Shown: positions 1 to 11,166 of the stretch, piece after piece | How positions within the stretch are numbered: the stretch's first letter is position 1 | Layout: each line of letters starts with the position of its first letter | Source of the DNA: Paramarasmius palmivorus | Lineage: Eukaryota > Basidiomycota > Agaricomycetes > Agaricales > Marasmiaceae | Direction of reading: 5' to 3' | Length of the DNA: 64,000 bases | NCBI GenBank assembly: GCA_037176845.1 | Contig: JAYKXP010000086.1 | Span: 1 to 64,000 of the forward strand | Program-made: the position numbers and the translations under genes | The notes under the pieces: model-generated | Database searches by the model: none | Seen by the model: only the letters and a program-made list of their open reading frames with translations | What the model was told of the DNA's origin: nothing

Positions 1-434
1 CAATTCCGTGATACTCAGTATACTAGTACAGTGGTGCCCAAGCGAACCCGGTGGCCGGATGCACACAGCACCGAACTGTGCGAATGTTGACGAGAAGACA
101 GCGGGAGCGATCCGCGAACGTAAGTACCCACTCGAAATGACGCGAGTTTGCCAAAATCAGTAAACATACATGGGAAAGCCGCCTCCCGTAAGGAAATGTA
201 TGCAAAGCCACATAAGTATGGGTACGAGTTAAAAGGCCCCCAGAGTGCATACTTTTTCCATCATTTACTTCTGCTCAAGTGCATACAAGACAGGGGAAAC
301 GTTTTTTATTCGGTGCGTTCTTCCCTTTATTTCACTTCTTCAACTTTGCCTTAACGCCGTAGGCGTCCTAACAGGGCATAATTGTGGGAACATACAGTAA
401 CCATTACTAGCCTCAGTATAACACCCTCTTGAGA
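1..434 (+). promoter_or_regulatory. Upstream region of the dead transmembrane-family copy
   Basis: No gene is seen here. From about 175 onward the sequence matches the DNA upstream of the intact transmembrane genes at 18881, 27099 and 40417. Shared patches are 'cctgccacataag', 'catcatt..cttctgctcaagtg', 'acaagacggggaa' and 'gtgcgttcttccctttatt'. It is therefore the former promoter and 5' leader of the pseudogene that follows. The short open frames on either strand have no paralog support. Confidence 0.6.
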
Positions 435-2103
435 TATCGAGCAGGTCACAGTGAGGGGGTCACGTTTGTGTTTGCGGTGGCACAATAGCAGCGCTGTCAT
501 ATCCCAAGTGGATGCAGTGTCATTGAAGACACCCAGTCTTTTATTGCGGAAACGCGGCTGAGCTTTTATTGTTTAATAATGGGATCAAGGAATAGAGTCT
601 TCAGACATGAACATGTCATTTCACGGTGCGTATTGTGTCTGATAATGGCCATGGACTCATCTTAATTGACGGTACCCCCCATAGAGGGAACATCTATTCA
701 TTATAATGACGGAATCGTTTTTCGGGAGGGCATGGTGACATTAGATCCTGTGCAATAACACGCCATAGAGCCAGTAACATCGTCCGACACTGAGTTCCTG
801 TGTGGAAAATGTCGTGGTATCAATCATCACCACTCCCTAGATGAAGAACACAAATATTCTGGTAGAAATTCTTTGTATATGTACAGCTATCGACTAAACG
901 GCTCATTAAAGGCTGGAAGCCACCAAACTGTCCGGGAAAACCATCTTTAGTTCGATAAGAGGCCAAACAGGAACGAAATTTGGTATACTGGAACAATGTT
1001 GGTCTAGCGTGGACCGACAATATTTTCATAGTCTTCCAACAGCACCAGTTCTCATCACACTGTGGCGGAGAATGGCAGACCGACCGTACTTCAGGAGTCG
1101 ATAACACAACCGATGAATCCTTTGAAATTCGATTTTCAGGTAAATCCTGTTATCAGCACAACTGTAACAATCTCACTCATCCGACAGGGTACCTCAAGTA
1201 GTCTGTTATGATGGAGATCCTTCCTTGGACACTATAACTTTAAGCCGGTGGACTTTATTATGGATATGGTATGTATCAATGCCGGGCAGAAGTTATCCTC
1301 ATAAGGGTGATTCAGACGAAATCCATCAGACCACTCTATAAAATTATATTAGAGTTCTATGCAAATAACGGTGAGCGGTCCACAGGACAATCATGAACTC
1401 TCATAGTAAAGTGACACAAACGACCTGTGCATGATTCTCGTTTTCAGTTTTTGACTATAAACATCACACCCTCCTTTTCTTTCATTCACGCGGAAAACAA
1501 CCTTTATATCAGAGGATCCCCACGATTCGCAGGGACCACGGACTTTCTCGGAACTCCGAAAGCAGTAAGATTGTCGGCATCGTAATTGCTTGCCTTTTCC
1601 ATTGCGTATTAGTCGCTTGTGTTCCACCTATTTCTGGAGAAAGAGATCTGTAACAAGAAAAGAAGTGTAGTAATATTTCGTAGCAAGTCTCTACTGTCCA
1701 TCAATCCAAACACATCACATGCATAACGGTACGCTTCTATGATGAACCCTTTTGCGACACATTTTCGCAGTGGGACACAAAGCCAATGACGACCAACAGT
1801 GGAAGAGAGAATTGTTACCAGTCAGGGAGACACAGCGAACTCGACCGACGTCAATCGATGACACGAAGGGTTCATCCTCTGAGCAGAGCCACTGTGATCC
1901 CCCGGTAACACGGTTGAGATCGTGAACAACGAAACGACGAGATAGCCTCGCTCACCAGAGCACAACTGGAGCATTCGCTAATCCTAACTGCGCGGCGAGT
2001 TGTTAGTCCCAGATTAATATGCTTACAATTGAGCTTGAGGGGAAGGGGTGTACAGGAATGCGACCCACCGTGGAGTATGGGGCAGTGATGGTGAATCATC
2101 AGA
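435..2103 (+). pseudogene. Decayed copy of the four-exon transmembrane surface protein
   Basis: This is a relic of the gene family whose intact members start at 4817, 18881, 27099 and 40417. The ancestral start codon, ATG in 'gagATGtcgagcag', is now ATA, and all four exons are interrupted by stops and shifts. Recognisable patches follow family order. They are the MSFHG exon end near 606-630, the 'GAAATTTGGTATACTGG' stretch near 975-993, the second half after 'ccgacagggtacctcaa' near 1182, the 'tataaacatcacaccctcctttctc' stretch near 1455, and the last-exon stretch 'aacgaaacgacgagatagcctcgctcac' near 1927-1955. The PPEY-coding site survives only as 'ccaccgtggagtatgg' near 2065. It is almost certainly non-functional. 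Confidence 0.75.
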
Positions 2104-2470
2104 CACAGGCCAGAAGTTTCACGGATATCAGGGTGACACTCGCGGTCTTAGATCTACGTGAAGATGGCGCATAGGTTTTACATATGGCACACTCAGGCCG
2201 GAGCGAGAACTGGTTACACAACGTCACTGATTCAAGTCGTGAGTGTAGCGACATTTCATTTGCAGACATTCTCGAGATATAGCATCGGTGATACCGAAAG
2301 CAGTTCCATTGCGAAACATCATTCAAGCAAACTACTTTGTTAAATATCGATCCTAGATAGGTACATATCTTCCATTTTTATTTGATAACGATAAGGTTAA
2401 TCTATCCTCTTGCCACATAAAATTAACAACCAATGGATTCTACAGTTATGTTCCTTGTTCCTGCCAGGAC
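2104..2470. other. 3' flank of the pseudogene, no gene
   Basis: This stretch aligns loosely with the DNA that follows the intact transmembrane genes, for example 6391-6630. No coding sequence is supported. The last nine bases, TGCCAGGAC at 2462-2470, are the left target-site duplication of the element that follows. Confidence 0.5.
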
Positions 2471-3978
2471 GGGTCACGTTAAATTCAAGTCTAAATCAAC
2501 TCAATGTTTACGTAGGATTTTGACTTATGTACTTACTTTGAACTCAAGTCTACTCAAAGTTTTACTTAGATGCACTCAAGTGGCCAAACAATAATCGCTT
2601 GTGTTCCAAAGCATATCCAGCATACTCTGCACCACCCGTGCTCCCAAGTGCGTGCTTGGTGTGTGCTACTAGATACGATGAAATCCGAACTGTCCGGTCG
2701 CCTACTCAGACATATTCTGGCCATAGCTCGTTCATGGCATGTCGAATTTTTAGCTTCTTTGGAGATGCTGCTCAACATTTAGCGCTGTCGACACAAGGGC
2801 ATCGTCTTGTTATACTCAAGCGCTCTGCCAAATGACGCTGTCAACATATTTCCCACGCCTACGGTAAAGCACCGATATCACAGAACGATTATTCCACCTT
2901 CAGGCATGAGATTTTAGGGTCAAAAATTACTTAAAAAAATGGTTCATGGTATAATGATTTAACTATATTTCCAATATCTAGAGTTTCTGAGTGTTCCACT
3001 TTCACCGCTACATCTCTCTTTTCCTGGGCACCGGCGCTTAAGGTTCCATATTTAGTAACGCGGTCTTCATTTCTGGGTCCTATTGCCATCTTGGGTGGAT
3101 CACTTCGACTCGACTGCCCGGTACTCGTTCAACTCATACGCAAATCTCCTCGGATTCTACTTGACTTTACTTAATCTTGACTTGAGTTTCACTCATCTTG
3201 ACTTGACCTTGACTTGAGTTTCACCGTCTTTACTTGATCTTGACTTGAGTTTCACCCGGCTCCGGTTGATCTTGACTTGAGTTACCCAGGTCTGTACTCA
3301 AACTTGACTTGACCTGGTCTTGAAGATACTTGAGTTGAACTCATCCATACTCAGGCACTAACACGACTTGATATGTAAACACATCATCATTAAGGACAGT
3401 GAATTCATCCAGTTCCCAAGCCTTTTGCCTAGTGTCATTTTGCGATCCTCGTGCTCGTACCTCGCTCGGTGAACGCGACTGAGGGTTTCCTTTGCGAGCC
3501 TAGCCTTTCATCGTACATTCATAGGGCAGAATAGTTGAGGCGTGATAAATCCGAATGGGAAGTGAGCGGAAAGGGACATCTTCATTCAGTCCAGGGAGAT
3601 CATAATCAACTTTGTGTGATCATTAGTGGTGAAAGGACTGGTAGAGTTGAGTCCGTATAAGGGTGATGAGGGAAGGGAATAGAGTTGTGCGATAAGCCGC
3701 GTGGATACGCGGTGTCGTTACATGCACATGGTGCGGCAACGTGGAATGCAATGACACCGACGCACCCGAGGTCAAGCAAACTAATAGTACAGTTCATTAC
3801 CTCTCTACTAGGAGAGGCTAGTACACATTTAAACCATATCGACTTTCATTGGAGATGTCCTGAGGTTGACTCAAAGTTACTTGGATTGACTTGAAAGTAC
3901 TCAAAGTTGACTCGAAATGTACTCAAATCAGTCTAAGTACATTGACTTAGGTATCTTGACTCAAATTTAAGTCTGCCC
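2471..3978. mobile_element. Non-autonomous TIR DNA transposon, about 1.5 kb
   Basis: The element is flanked by a perfect 9-bp direct repeat TGCCAGGAC, at 2462-2470 and 3979-3987. It begins GGG and ends CCC, with imperfect terminal inverted repeats. The left end reads GGG-5nt-TTAAATTCAAGTC. The reverse of the right end reads GGG-5nt-TTAAATTTGAGTC. Both subterminal regions are packed with ACTTGAGT/ACTCAAGT-type words. No transposase frame is visible, so it would depend on an enzyme encoded elsewhere. A paralogous empty site at about 35311-35350, 'tttccaggagcatcccatagttgac', matches the joined flanks, 'ctgccaggac' plus 'taccccatagttaacgc'. The 8-9 bp duplication suits an hAT- or KDZ-like element; the superfamily is inferred. 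Confidence 0.8.
3160..3345. repeat. Imperfect tandem CTTGACTTGAGTTTCAC repeat
   Basis: About five degenerate units of roughly 35 bp share the words 'cttgacttgagtttcac' and 'atcttgacttga'. They lie inside the transposon. Similar words fill its two ends (about 2490-2580 and 3860-3975), so this is probably an expanded block of subterminal motif repeats. Confidence 0.7.
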
Positions 3979-3987
3979 TGCCAGGAC

Positions 3988-4816
3988 TACCCCATAGTTA
4001 ACGCGTTGAGGCTACTGTACGAGCTGGTAACATAGATCAACGAAAACATGCCCAACACACAGCTCAAGCGCAAATCCCAACACTCTGGCCACCTTCAGCC
4101 TAACCATCTTGCGGAAGGACAGCAAACCGAATGCTATGGTAATGAACGATAGAGTACCGACAAAAGTGTGATTTCTACATGGCCTAGGCCTTGACCGACG
4201 AGAACCATGAACAGCACCCAGCGTCCACACGGCCACACGGAACGTAACATGTCTTCGAGACAATCATTCTCAAGATCGCAACCTAAGCACGCATACCCTA
4301 CCATTGGGTCTTTATTTGGACTTTCTGAGAGGATGCGCTACTTTAGCAAGCAGATGCGGTGTCTGAATCGGGTTTTACCCATCAAAATAATCTCATAGCC
4401 TAATGCACTTCTCGAAACGAGGGTCATCAGCTGGTAGTACCAGCACAGCTCGTTCCAACTTCAAGATACCGGCTATCAGTGTTCTGAAATCGCCATGCTA
4501 CATGAGTACCAACCTTCCTTCGAGATGGGGGTCTTCAAATCCCAAATACAACGAGGGCCACCAGCTGGTATCATCTTGGTATTATCTTGGTATTATCAAA
4601 CAGAGATGCGCAGCTTGTTCCAAGATACCCGCATCAGCATGCCTTGCTACATAAGTTCTAGCCCTACTTCGAGATGGGGAACCTCGAATTCCATCATTAC
4701 CTCTGTCCTGGTACCATTCAAAGACCTAGGCAGACCCCAGCTTTCTTGCTCTTCCTAACATCTTCGCGAAGTACAACTCAGGGCGTCTAACGTCGAACGG
4801 TCTATTCAAGCATTCA
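3988..4816 (+). promoter_or_regulatory. Upstream region of the 4817 gene, with a tandem duplication
   Basis: No gene is supported. Within it, about 4425-4560 and 4556-4705 are two diverged copies of one segment. Shared words are 'cagctggta', 'ctcgttcca/cttgttcca', 'caagatac(c)', 'atgctacatgagt/ttgctacataagt' and 'cttcgagatgggg'. The open frames at 4403-4758 are products of this duplication. Unlike the other intact family members, this copy lacks the conserved upstream block seen at 18655-18880, so its promoter has been replaced or rebuilt. Confidence 0.5.
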
Positions 4817-6390
4817 ATGTCGACGATTCTGCCTCAGGAGGTCACTTTAATTATGGATGTCGACCATAGCAGCGCAGTACTTTCCGCGGCAGATAATTGG
4901 CAGTACTTTGAAGATCCAGTATGGTACGGCGGAAAGATCGCAGTTTTCAACACATGCTCATCGTCGGCATCTCTGAATATGTCTTTTCATGGTATGTTGT
5001 CATCGGAGTAGTATCTGCGGAAAGTTCACGATATCTTGCTTAGGGATATCGATTGCACTTTATGGATACGCCCACAACCCCTGGGTTGGTCTGGATAACA
5101 ATTCTAAATTACCACTTCCCTCATGGAGAGATGTAGTTTCATATTGGTATCAGTCATCATCACTTTCCGACCAAGAACACGAGCTTCACGCACAGATCGG
5201 TGGCCCTAGTTACATCGACTATGCCCTAATCGAAGTTGGGAGTACCACTAGTTTGGCTGGGAAAACCATTTTCGTTGATGATGCTAATGACGAAATCTGG
5301 TATACTGGACAATGGACGGTTCTCCCGAGTGCCTTGTATAGTCACCAATCTCCAGACCGCACCCCAGGGCCCAAATTACCAGACGGCTATCATCACACAG
5401 CAAACCGTACTGCTCGTTTCAGTACAACACCTGGAGATTTCTTCGAGTTCCACTTTGCAGGTAAATTATTCTTGATATGTCGTATAAATCTCAGTTCATC
5501 GGAATCCGACAGGGACGTCGATATCTGTTTATGGGTTTTATAGCCCTCCCGCAAATTATACCGTGGACTTTTTTGTGGACAATGAGATTAGTACACAGGT
5601 CCAATATAAACTTGGCGCCAATGAATGGATGATGAATTACAAACTCTATGAGAACACGATGCTCAGTCCAGGGAATCACACTCTCGTAGTAAAGATCACA
5701 AACCTCCAGGATGGCTCTCGCTTCTTCCTGGACTATATCACGTACACACCCTCCTTCTCTTTCGTCCATGAGAAGCCAGCCTTTGTCAGAGTCTCTAATG
5801 CATCTCTGGTATTATCAGCACCGACACAGCCTTCAGGACTTCCCACTGCAGCAATTGTCGGCATTGTAATTGCTGGGCTTTTGTTTGTGGTATTCGTCGG
5901 TACTTTCTACATTCCTCGGATAAGGAGATCTGTATCAAGGAAGCAAGGTGAGTAGATTTCATGGAGAGTCTCCTGCTGGATTTATTGCAACATATTACAT
6001 TTAGCAACGGTCGCCTGTAGTGTTGAATCCTTTGCGACACATTTTCCAAGCGAAACAAAACCAAAGCCGCTGAAGTGGAATCCATCCGAGGACACAAACA
6101 ACTCTATCGACTCGATAGAGGAGCCAAAGTCTACTTATGAACCACCACGCATACCGGTCGAGGTTCAACAAAACGACGACACAGCCTCGCTCGCGGTCGA
6201 GATGCGGAACTCCGATGACTCCACTCGGGAAGAGCTGTTCGCCAGAATAATCATACTAACAATGGAGCTTAAAAGGCTGGTTCGCGAGAATGCACCACCG
6301 GAGTATGGAGGAAGTGATGTCGGTCAGAGGCTGAGTTCACACTCCGGGGCACTCCCATCTTATTATTCCCGCCATCATAATGGTGCATAG
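4817..6390 (+). CDS. Single-pass transmembrane surface protein, two jelly-roll-like halves plus PY-motif tail
   Basis: Four exons: 4817-4991, 5044-5460, 5513-5947 and 6005-6390, all joined in phase 1, giving 470 aa. Introns run 52-57 nt with GT..AG ends. The extracellular part has two halves. The first ends MSFHG and continues GISIALYG across intron 1. The second opens GTSISVYG right after intron 2 and ends in the aromatic stretch DYITYTPSFSF. A hydrophobic membrane segment (IVGIVIAGLLFVVFVGTFY) is followed by basic residues (RIRRS). The cytosolic tail has a helical, probably coiled segment (ELFARIIILTMELKRLVREN), then PPEY and LPSY. This is a common agaricomycete architecture of unknown function. 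There is no classical N-terminal signal peptide, so export would rely on the membrane segment. It is the most diverged intact copy. Confidence 0.85.
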
Positions 6391-6899
6391 TTTTACACGT
6401 GGTACACTCAAGAACAAAGCAAGAGTAGATAACTCTAGCTAATCGAGATTTACAGACACTCTAGATATGGCATCGGGTCCTTTGGGGAACATTACGAAAG
6501 TAAAATGTTTTACTGAATATCTAGTCACGGACATTGGACAAATACATATCCCTTGTACGATTTTGCGCTTGCCACACACAGCTCCAGCCAATAGACCTCA
6601 AGGCTGACGCGTTGAGGCAATGAAAAGACCATAACATTTTACTCCAAGTTCGAAAATCGTTCTCCAGAAGATTGGGAGAACATTTGATACCTAATCCTCG
6701 TACTGACTCCTGGAGCTTCTCGGATTTATCACACGAACGACGGAATTACTTCAGAATACTTCCCGCTCTCTTCGGCAAAGCCTTTCGGAATCTCATCTCG
6801 AGGACGCATCAAAGAAATGATCTGATCCGTGAAGAATGTAATGATCGCTTTGATCGTGTAGCTCATCAGATATAGTATCTGCGAAATTGTGATTCCCTG
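6391..6899. other. 3' flank of the transmembrane gene, no assigned gene
   Basis: The first 240 bp match the DNA downstream of the other family members, including 'gacgcgttgaggca' near 6610. Beyond that, 6672-6875 is open for 67 codons, but no paralogous block repeats it and no motif is recognisable, so it is not called a gene. Confidence 0.4.
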
Positions 6900-9800
6900 T
6901 CATATAAGTATAGTCGAAATACATAACAAACTGTGGCTGGAATAGACAAACGTATACTCCAACACTCCTGACTCACAACAACCGCGACAATTCAACAAGC
7001 ACCATGTGTGCAATGAATAGCACAGTGTGCAGTATCTCTATCTCGCAAGCTATAATGAAAGACGAAAGGGGTGTTAATGATGCACGCCTTCGAATGTACT
7101 GATTCCCCGGGTATAGAGGGGAGGTACTTATAGTGCAGGGGTAGAAAGCTAAAACAGAACTGAATACCAAGCCAAATCACAATATGAAAGTGAGAATACC
7201 CATAACCCCCTCGTGTCCAGCTCCGGAACTGCTTCGGCTGAGTGCTGAGGTTCGAGCAGGAAACGTCACTTCCAGCCCAATGAATGTATCGCAACAGGGT
7301 AGTCCAGATACACAGCTACTAGTTACGTGAACATGCTGCTCTCTTCCGGATCCACGAGAACTGCGAGTCACGCGTACAACGGAGAGCACGGTGACCGATA
7401 TTCACATCTAATAGAAAGGAAGGGAACGATAATTGTCCGGGCCTTCGAAGGTCTACTTGACAATATTACCCCGCTAGTAGAGCAGTGGGGACGTCAACTT
7501 CAGGTGCTTTGGGATAGGCTGTACCAAGCTAACTCCCTATTTTGCATCGTGACGACAACAAAAGGCGAGAAGCTGAAGAGTGTCGAGGTGCGAGAAACAA
7601 GAAAGGGTAAGAAACTGGTAATGATAGAAACTACACTCAGGAACGGTTTTGAGGTGCCTATGCAATGATACGGTGACTGAACCTGCTACAATGAAACACA
7701 AAGTTAACAACCATACACGGATGGCTAAAGAGTGGGATTCACCCTACGTTTTACGTTTACTTCCCTATAGCTTGTCCACACCCCAGGCTCCCACACCCAT
7801 CCTATCTTTTTCCTAAACACCACAAACCACAATAAGGAAATGATCTCCCAGGTTTCCTACTCTGGGCACCCCACGCCTTCGCTCATACACGTTGCAAGCC
7901 ACGAGGAGCATGTTTGCGCCTGGAACGTGTACGGTGTTTAGAGCGGCGATAGCATCACACCCCGAGCGGTAATCAGATCAATGTGGTCTTGACCGCCGGT
8001 ATATAATGGAAGCTGGGAAAGGGCGACTGGTAACCGTCATACCCAAACTCATACTTCGGGGGGTGTAGAACGACCTATAGCAGAACACGACATTAAGTAC
8101 CAGTCCACAGTCAACTTGAAGTGCTCGCATTAAGCATTCATATATATCCTCTATAATAAACTCGGTGTTGAGTTTGAACGAGAAGGAAAGCGCATCGGGA
8201 TGCAGAAGCGACGAAGAGCGCCACAGCAATCGCGAAACACATTCCAATAGCGCCGAATTGGTTTTCGTGACGGGAGATAAGAGGTCGTGATATGGCCACA
8301 GAAAGAAAACTTGTCGGTGGGACGACACTGTATCCAGAGCTGAAGAGGGCAAGTTCACGAAATCCAGAGCGACCGCAAGGGCGGCAATCACCTAACATGA
8401 CAAAGAGTACGGTTTTGCCTTTCCCATAGTCATTTCATACCCAACACCATCGCTTCTCTCCTTCTCATCCCAGATGACGATAGGCGAACGATCCCCTGCA
8501 TTTCCGCCGCTCGTGGACATTAGTCACAAAACACAAAACACGAGGAGGATGCATGCCTGCGTGACTGCATTCCGTAAAATGTGCTGATGTGACGAAGGGA
8601 GGTAGAGTGGTGATAGCACCATAGCAAAGCAGGGACGAGGGGCGAAAAGTGAAGCGTGTTTGATGTGCGTAGGTAAGAATCACGAGGTTGAGTACCGGCC
8701 CTACTATCGTAGAGAGAAATACTCACATAGCCTATGGCGCTTTCCTGTCCCTGCATCCCTTCTTCTAATCACCTCAGGCAACATGACACATCCAAATCAC
8801 AATGGACCAACTCGCAGCCGACGAACAAGGAGCGTTGGAGTACCGTTGTATCATAGACGTCCTATGTTGCTGACGGAGAGCAGTAGAGACGATTGGTGTC
8901 GCAAGAGGATAAGACGAACACAACGGGTTCCTATCCACGTCTTTGGCAATTGGGATGATAAAGCCAAACAGGGGTGTTGTACCTTGGGGTGAATGCCCAG
9001 GAGACGAGGAGAACGTGAAACAGTATGATTCCCTACGAAAACGAACGCCCTATGTCAAACCAGTATGTCAAAATTGAACTATAGTCACGGAGAGTGTAGA
9101 GAGGTACTCACGTCGTCATTTCCCCATCTATTCATACACACGCACTTCCCAACCCCATACTGCCTGGTATCACGCGTTGAACACGTTAACTCCATGGCCT
9201 GCCAGAAGACAAGCCACTCGCCAAAGAACGGGTGTAAGGCCGCATAACGACCGCTCGGGAGATGTAATATGGCTGCGTAAGGAGTGGGCAGAGAGGACAA
9301 GTTAAGGCCAAGGGAGTGAAGAGAGGTATTGGTATCGTCGTTCCCGCGTGTATTCCTACACCCCAGCCTACCCCGACATGAGATGGTCTTTCTCCATGGT
9401 CGATGATTGGGGCGTATCCTTGGGCAAAGAGGGAAGAGTGGTCGCGTTGTGGGGGTATGGTTAAGAATATCGTCGTCCATGGGGGAGCGGGAGGTGGGGT
9501 TGGCGAAGGGGATGGAAGTATAAGAGAAGGAGGGGAAGGGGAAGGCCACCAGACTATAAGGGAAGGAGTGATATCGGGAAGAGGGCGGGATATGTGTCAT
9601 GAAGAGTGTCGGTTGTGTAGGGTATGAATAGCCCTTCTATTCCCTGAAATCCTTCCGCGTAACCCTCCCGTAACAAAACCTGTACCTGTTCATCGAAGCG
9701 GGCTGCCAGGCTGAAGCTAAAGCATGCGGCACGAAAACCAATGAGAAGTTTATTTTCAGGCATGAAGTGGAATGGAGGATGCCTACGCCTTGTTGAAGCA

Positions 9801-10620
9801 AGGAAGCAAGGGAATGAGTTGTTGGTGATGTCGCCGAAGACGAGCAGACCGAAAGGCTGCTGACGTTATCACGCCAACAGTGAGAAGAGGGGCATTTGTG
9901 GGTGACGGAGGCTGTTTCTAATCATTGATGAAGGGGTAGTGTGCCGTTTATATCTTCTCCAAGCAAAAGCCAGGTTGTTGCCTGTAAGGAGGTCAGAAAA
10001 ATGCATACGCGGAGGAACGAATACGTACCAGGACGAAGTATAGGCACCAGGTGGAAGAACAAGCCCAGTGGTTCCCTAACCGAGCATAGACAAAGGAATG
10101 AGATGTCGATGGAATTAGCGCGATGCTGACGCGTCGTAACTAGAAGCAAAGGTCAGCTGCATGCCGGAGGAAGAAAGAGGTGAGCGTACTCCTCGTGTGT
10201 GGAAGTAGAGGATGTAATAGGAGTGGTGGTGTAAGGGGTATCTTCATGTGTGTAAGAGAGTATGAAAAGGATAAAGCAAACATTAGCTGTGTCGGCGACA
10301 AAAGAGAGGTCGACATACATCAAACTTCGGTCTATGAACCGATAGCTGAACCATTTCCGCAACCCATTCCTATACCATTCCGGCTTCAGTTCCATGTATC
10401 GCGTCGTGGGCGTTGATGAAGGAGGTGTAGTGTTCAAGATGAAAGGAGCCAGTCAAGCCTGCGTCGACATCAGTTTCAGACACGACGAGAAATGCAGGAT
10501 ACATACCTCATATCTCTACCTGGCCATGTTCTGTGTTCCTAGCGGTAGGAGAAAGCGACAGATGAGGGAGCAGAGCAAAAACGTGTTGGTCACACACGTC
10601 ACTGTGACCGAGCCGGGTTC
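6900..10620 (-). pseudogene. Decayed multi-exon membrane-protein-like block, copy M1
   Basis: Copies of this block occur six times in the window. No full reading frame survives in any of them. Short patches are kept between copies in the same order on the minus strand. One is a 'GATCC..GAAGAGAGCAGC' exon end (here near 7335-7355). Another is a splice acceptor TACAG followed by (C/R)-Y-(A/P)-N (here near 7530). A third is 'GAACACTAC.CCTC.TTCATCAACGCC' (here near 10410-10440). In copy M2 the second patch opens a hydrophobic stretch, FIIFVYGATAALFAFF, suggesting a multi-pass membrane protein; a DUF6533-like identity was considered but is unproven. Open frames such as 9085-9600 and 7978-8391 are not conserved as frames between copies. 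Confidence 0.5.
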
Positions 10621-10682
10621 TGATCGGCCGAGCCTTAACTCCGAAATGACCGCAAGCAAAAAGCGCAAAGATTACCTCTTAC

Positions 10683-10884
10683 CTCCCTGGCTGGGAGTCG
10701 AACCCAGCTTTCGCGCGGTATGCATGTTCATCGATTTTAGACGAGTGCGCGAGTCTATAGGGCCCCAACTGCCGAAGTTGCGGGCCTGGTTTATGCTAAT
10801 ACGGTTGTCTGGCGAGCACTGAGAAGCAATTGGCCACTGGTTTTTGATGACAGGCGCGTGTACTAACCGATATACTACCAGGGA
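10683..10884 (-). tRNA. tRNA-Asp(GUC), unusually long (about 130 nt) intron
   Basis: Read on the minus strand, the gene has acceptor TCCCTGG/CCAGGGA plus discriminator G. Its D arm contains GTATATCGGTTAGTAC. The anticodon stem is CGCGC/GCGCG with loop C-T-GTC-A, and the T arm is CTGGG-TTCGACT-CCCAG. The arms match the short-intron copies at 23806, 49371 and 57290. Those copies carry about 19-24 intron nucleotides between positions 37 and 38, while this one carries about 130 (roughly 10718-10847). Either it is a functional gene with an expanded intron or an insertion has disabled it. The sequence cannot decide. Confidence 0.7.
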
Positions 10885-11049
10885 TGTTGACTCTTTGTAG
10901 ATCGTTCTCATCTAGATGGAAGCTATTGCCTTGACATCATCCCTTTTTCGCTTTCATCTTGTACATCCCTTCATAAACTTCTCTATCTCGCCCCACCGCT
11001 CTCTATGACGAGAACGTCCCAGGCACTTTCAGAAGATCTCGGCTGAAAC

Positions 11050-11166
11050 GAACAAGCCCTCGGTTCCGATGACTGGAGTTCCGATTACGTACTTCCGGCA
11101 GGTTTTGGGTCCCCGATATATATATATATATACAAACCGATTACAAAGGGTTGTTCCCATTCCACC
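11050..11166 (+). promoter_or_regulatory. Promoter of the first BTB-like gene with TATA run
   Basis: The (TA)n tract at 11116-11133 lies about 35-50 nt before the ATG at 11167. The word 'cgaacaagccctcggttc' at about 11049 and 'ccgatatata' recur upstream of the paralog at 16109 (about 15958 and 16052), marking a shared core promoter. The region 10885-11050 shows no gene. Confidence 0.6.

Noticed and set aside
9085..9600. A 171-codon minus-strand open frame
   Set aside because: It lies in a purine-rich part of decayed block M1 and has no counterpart in the other five copies.
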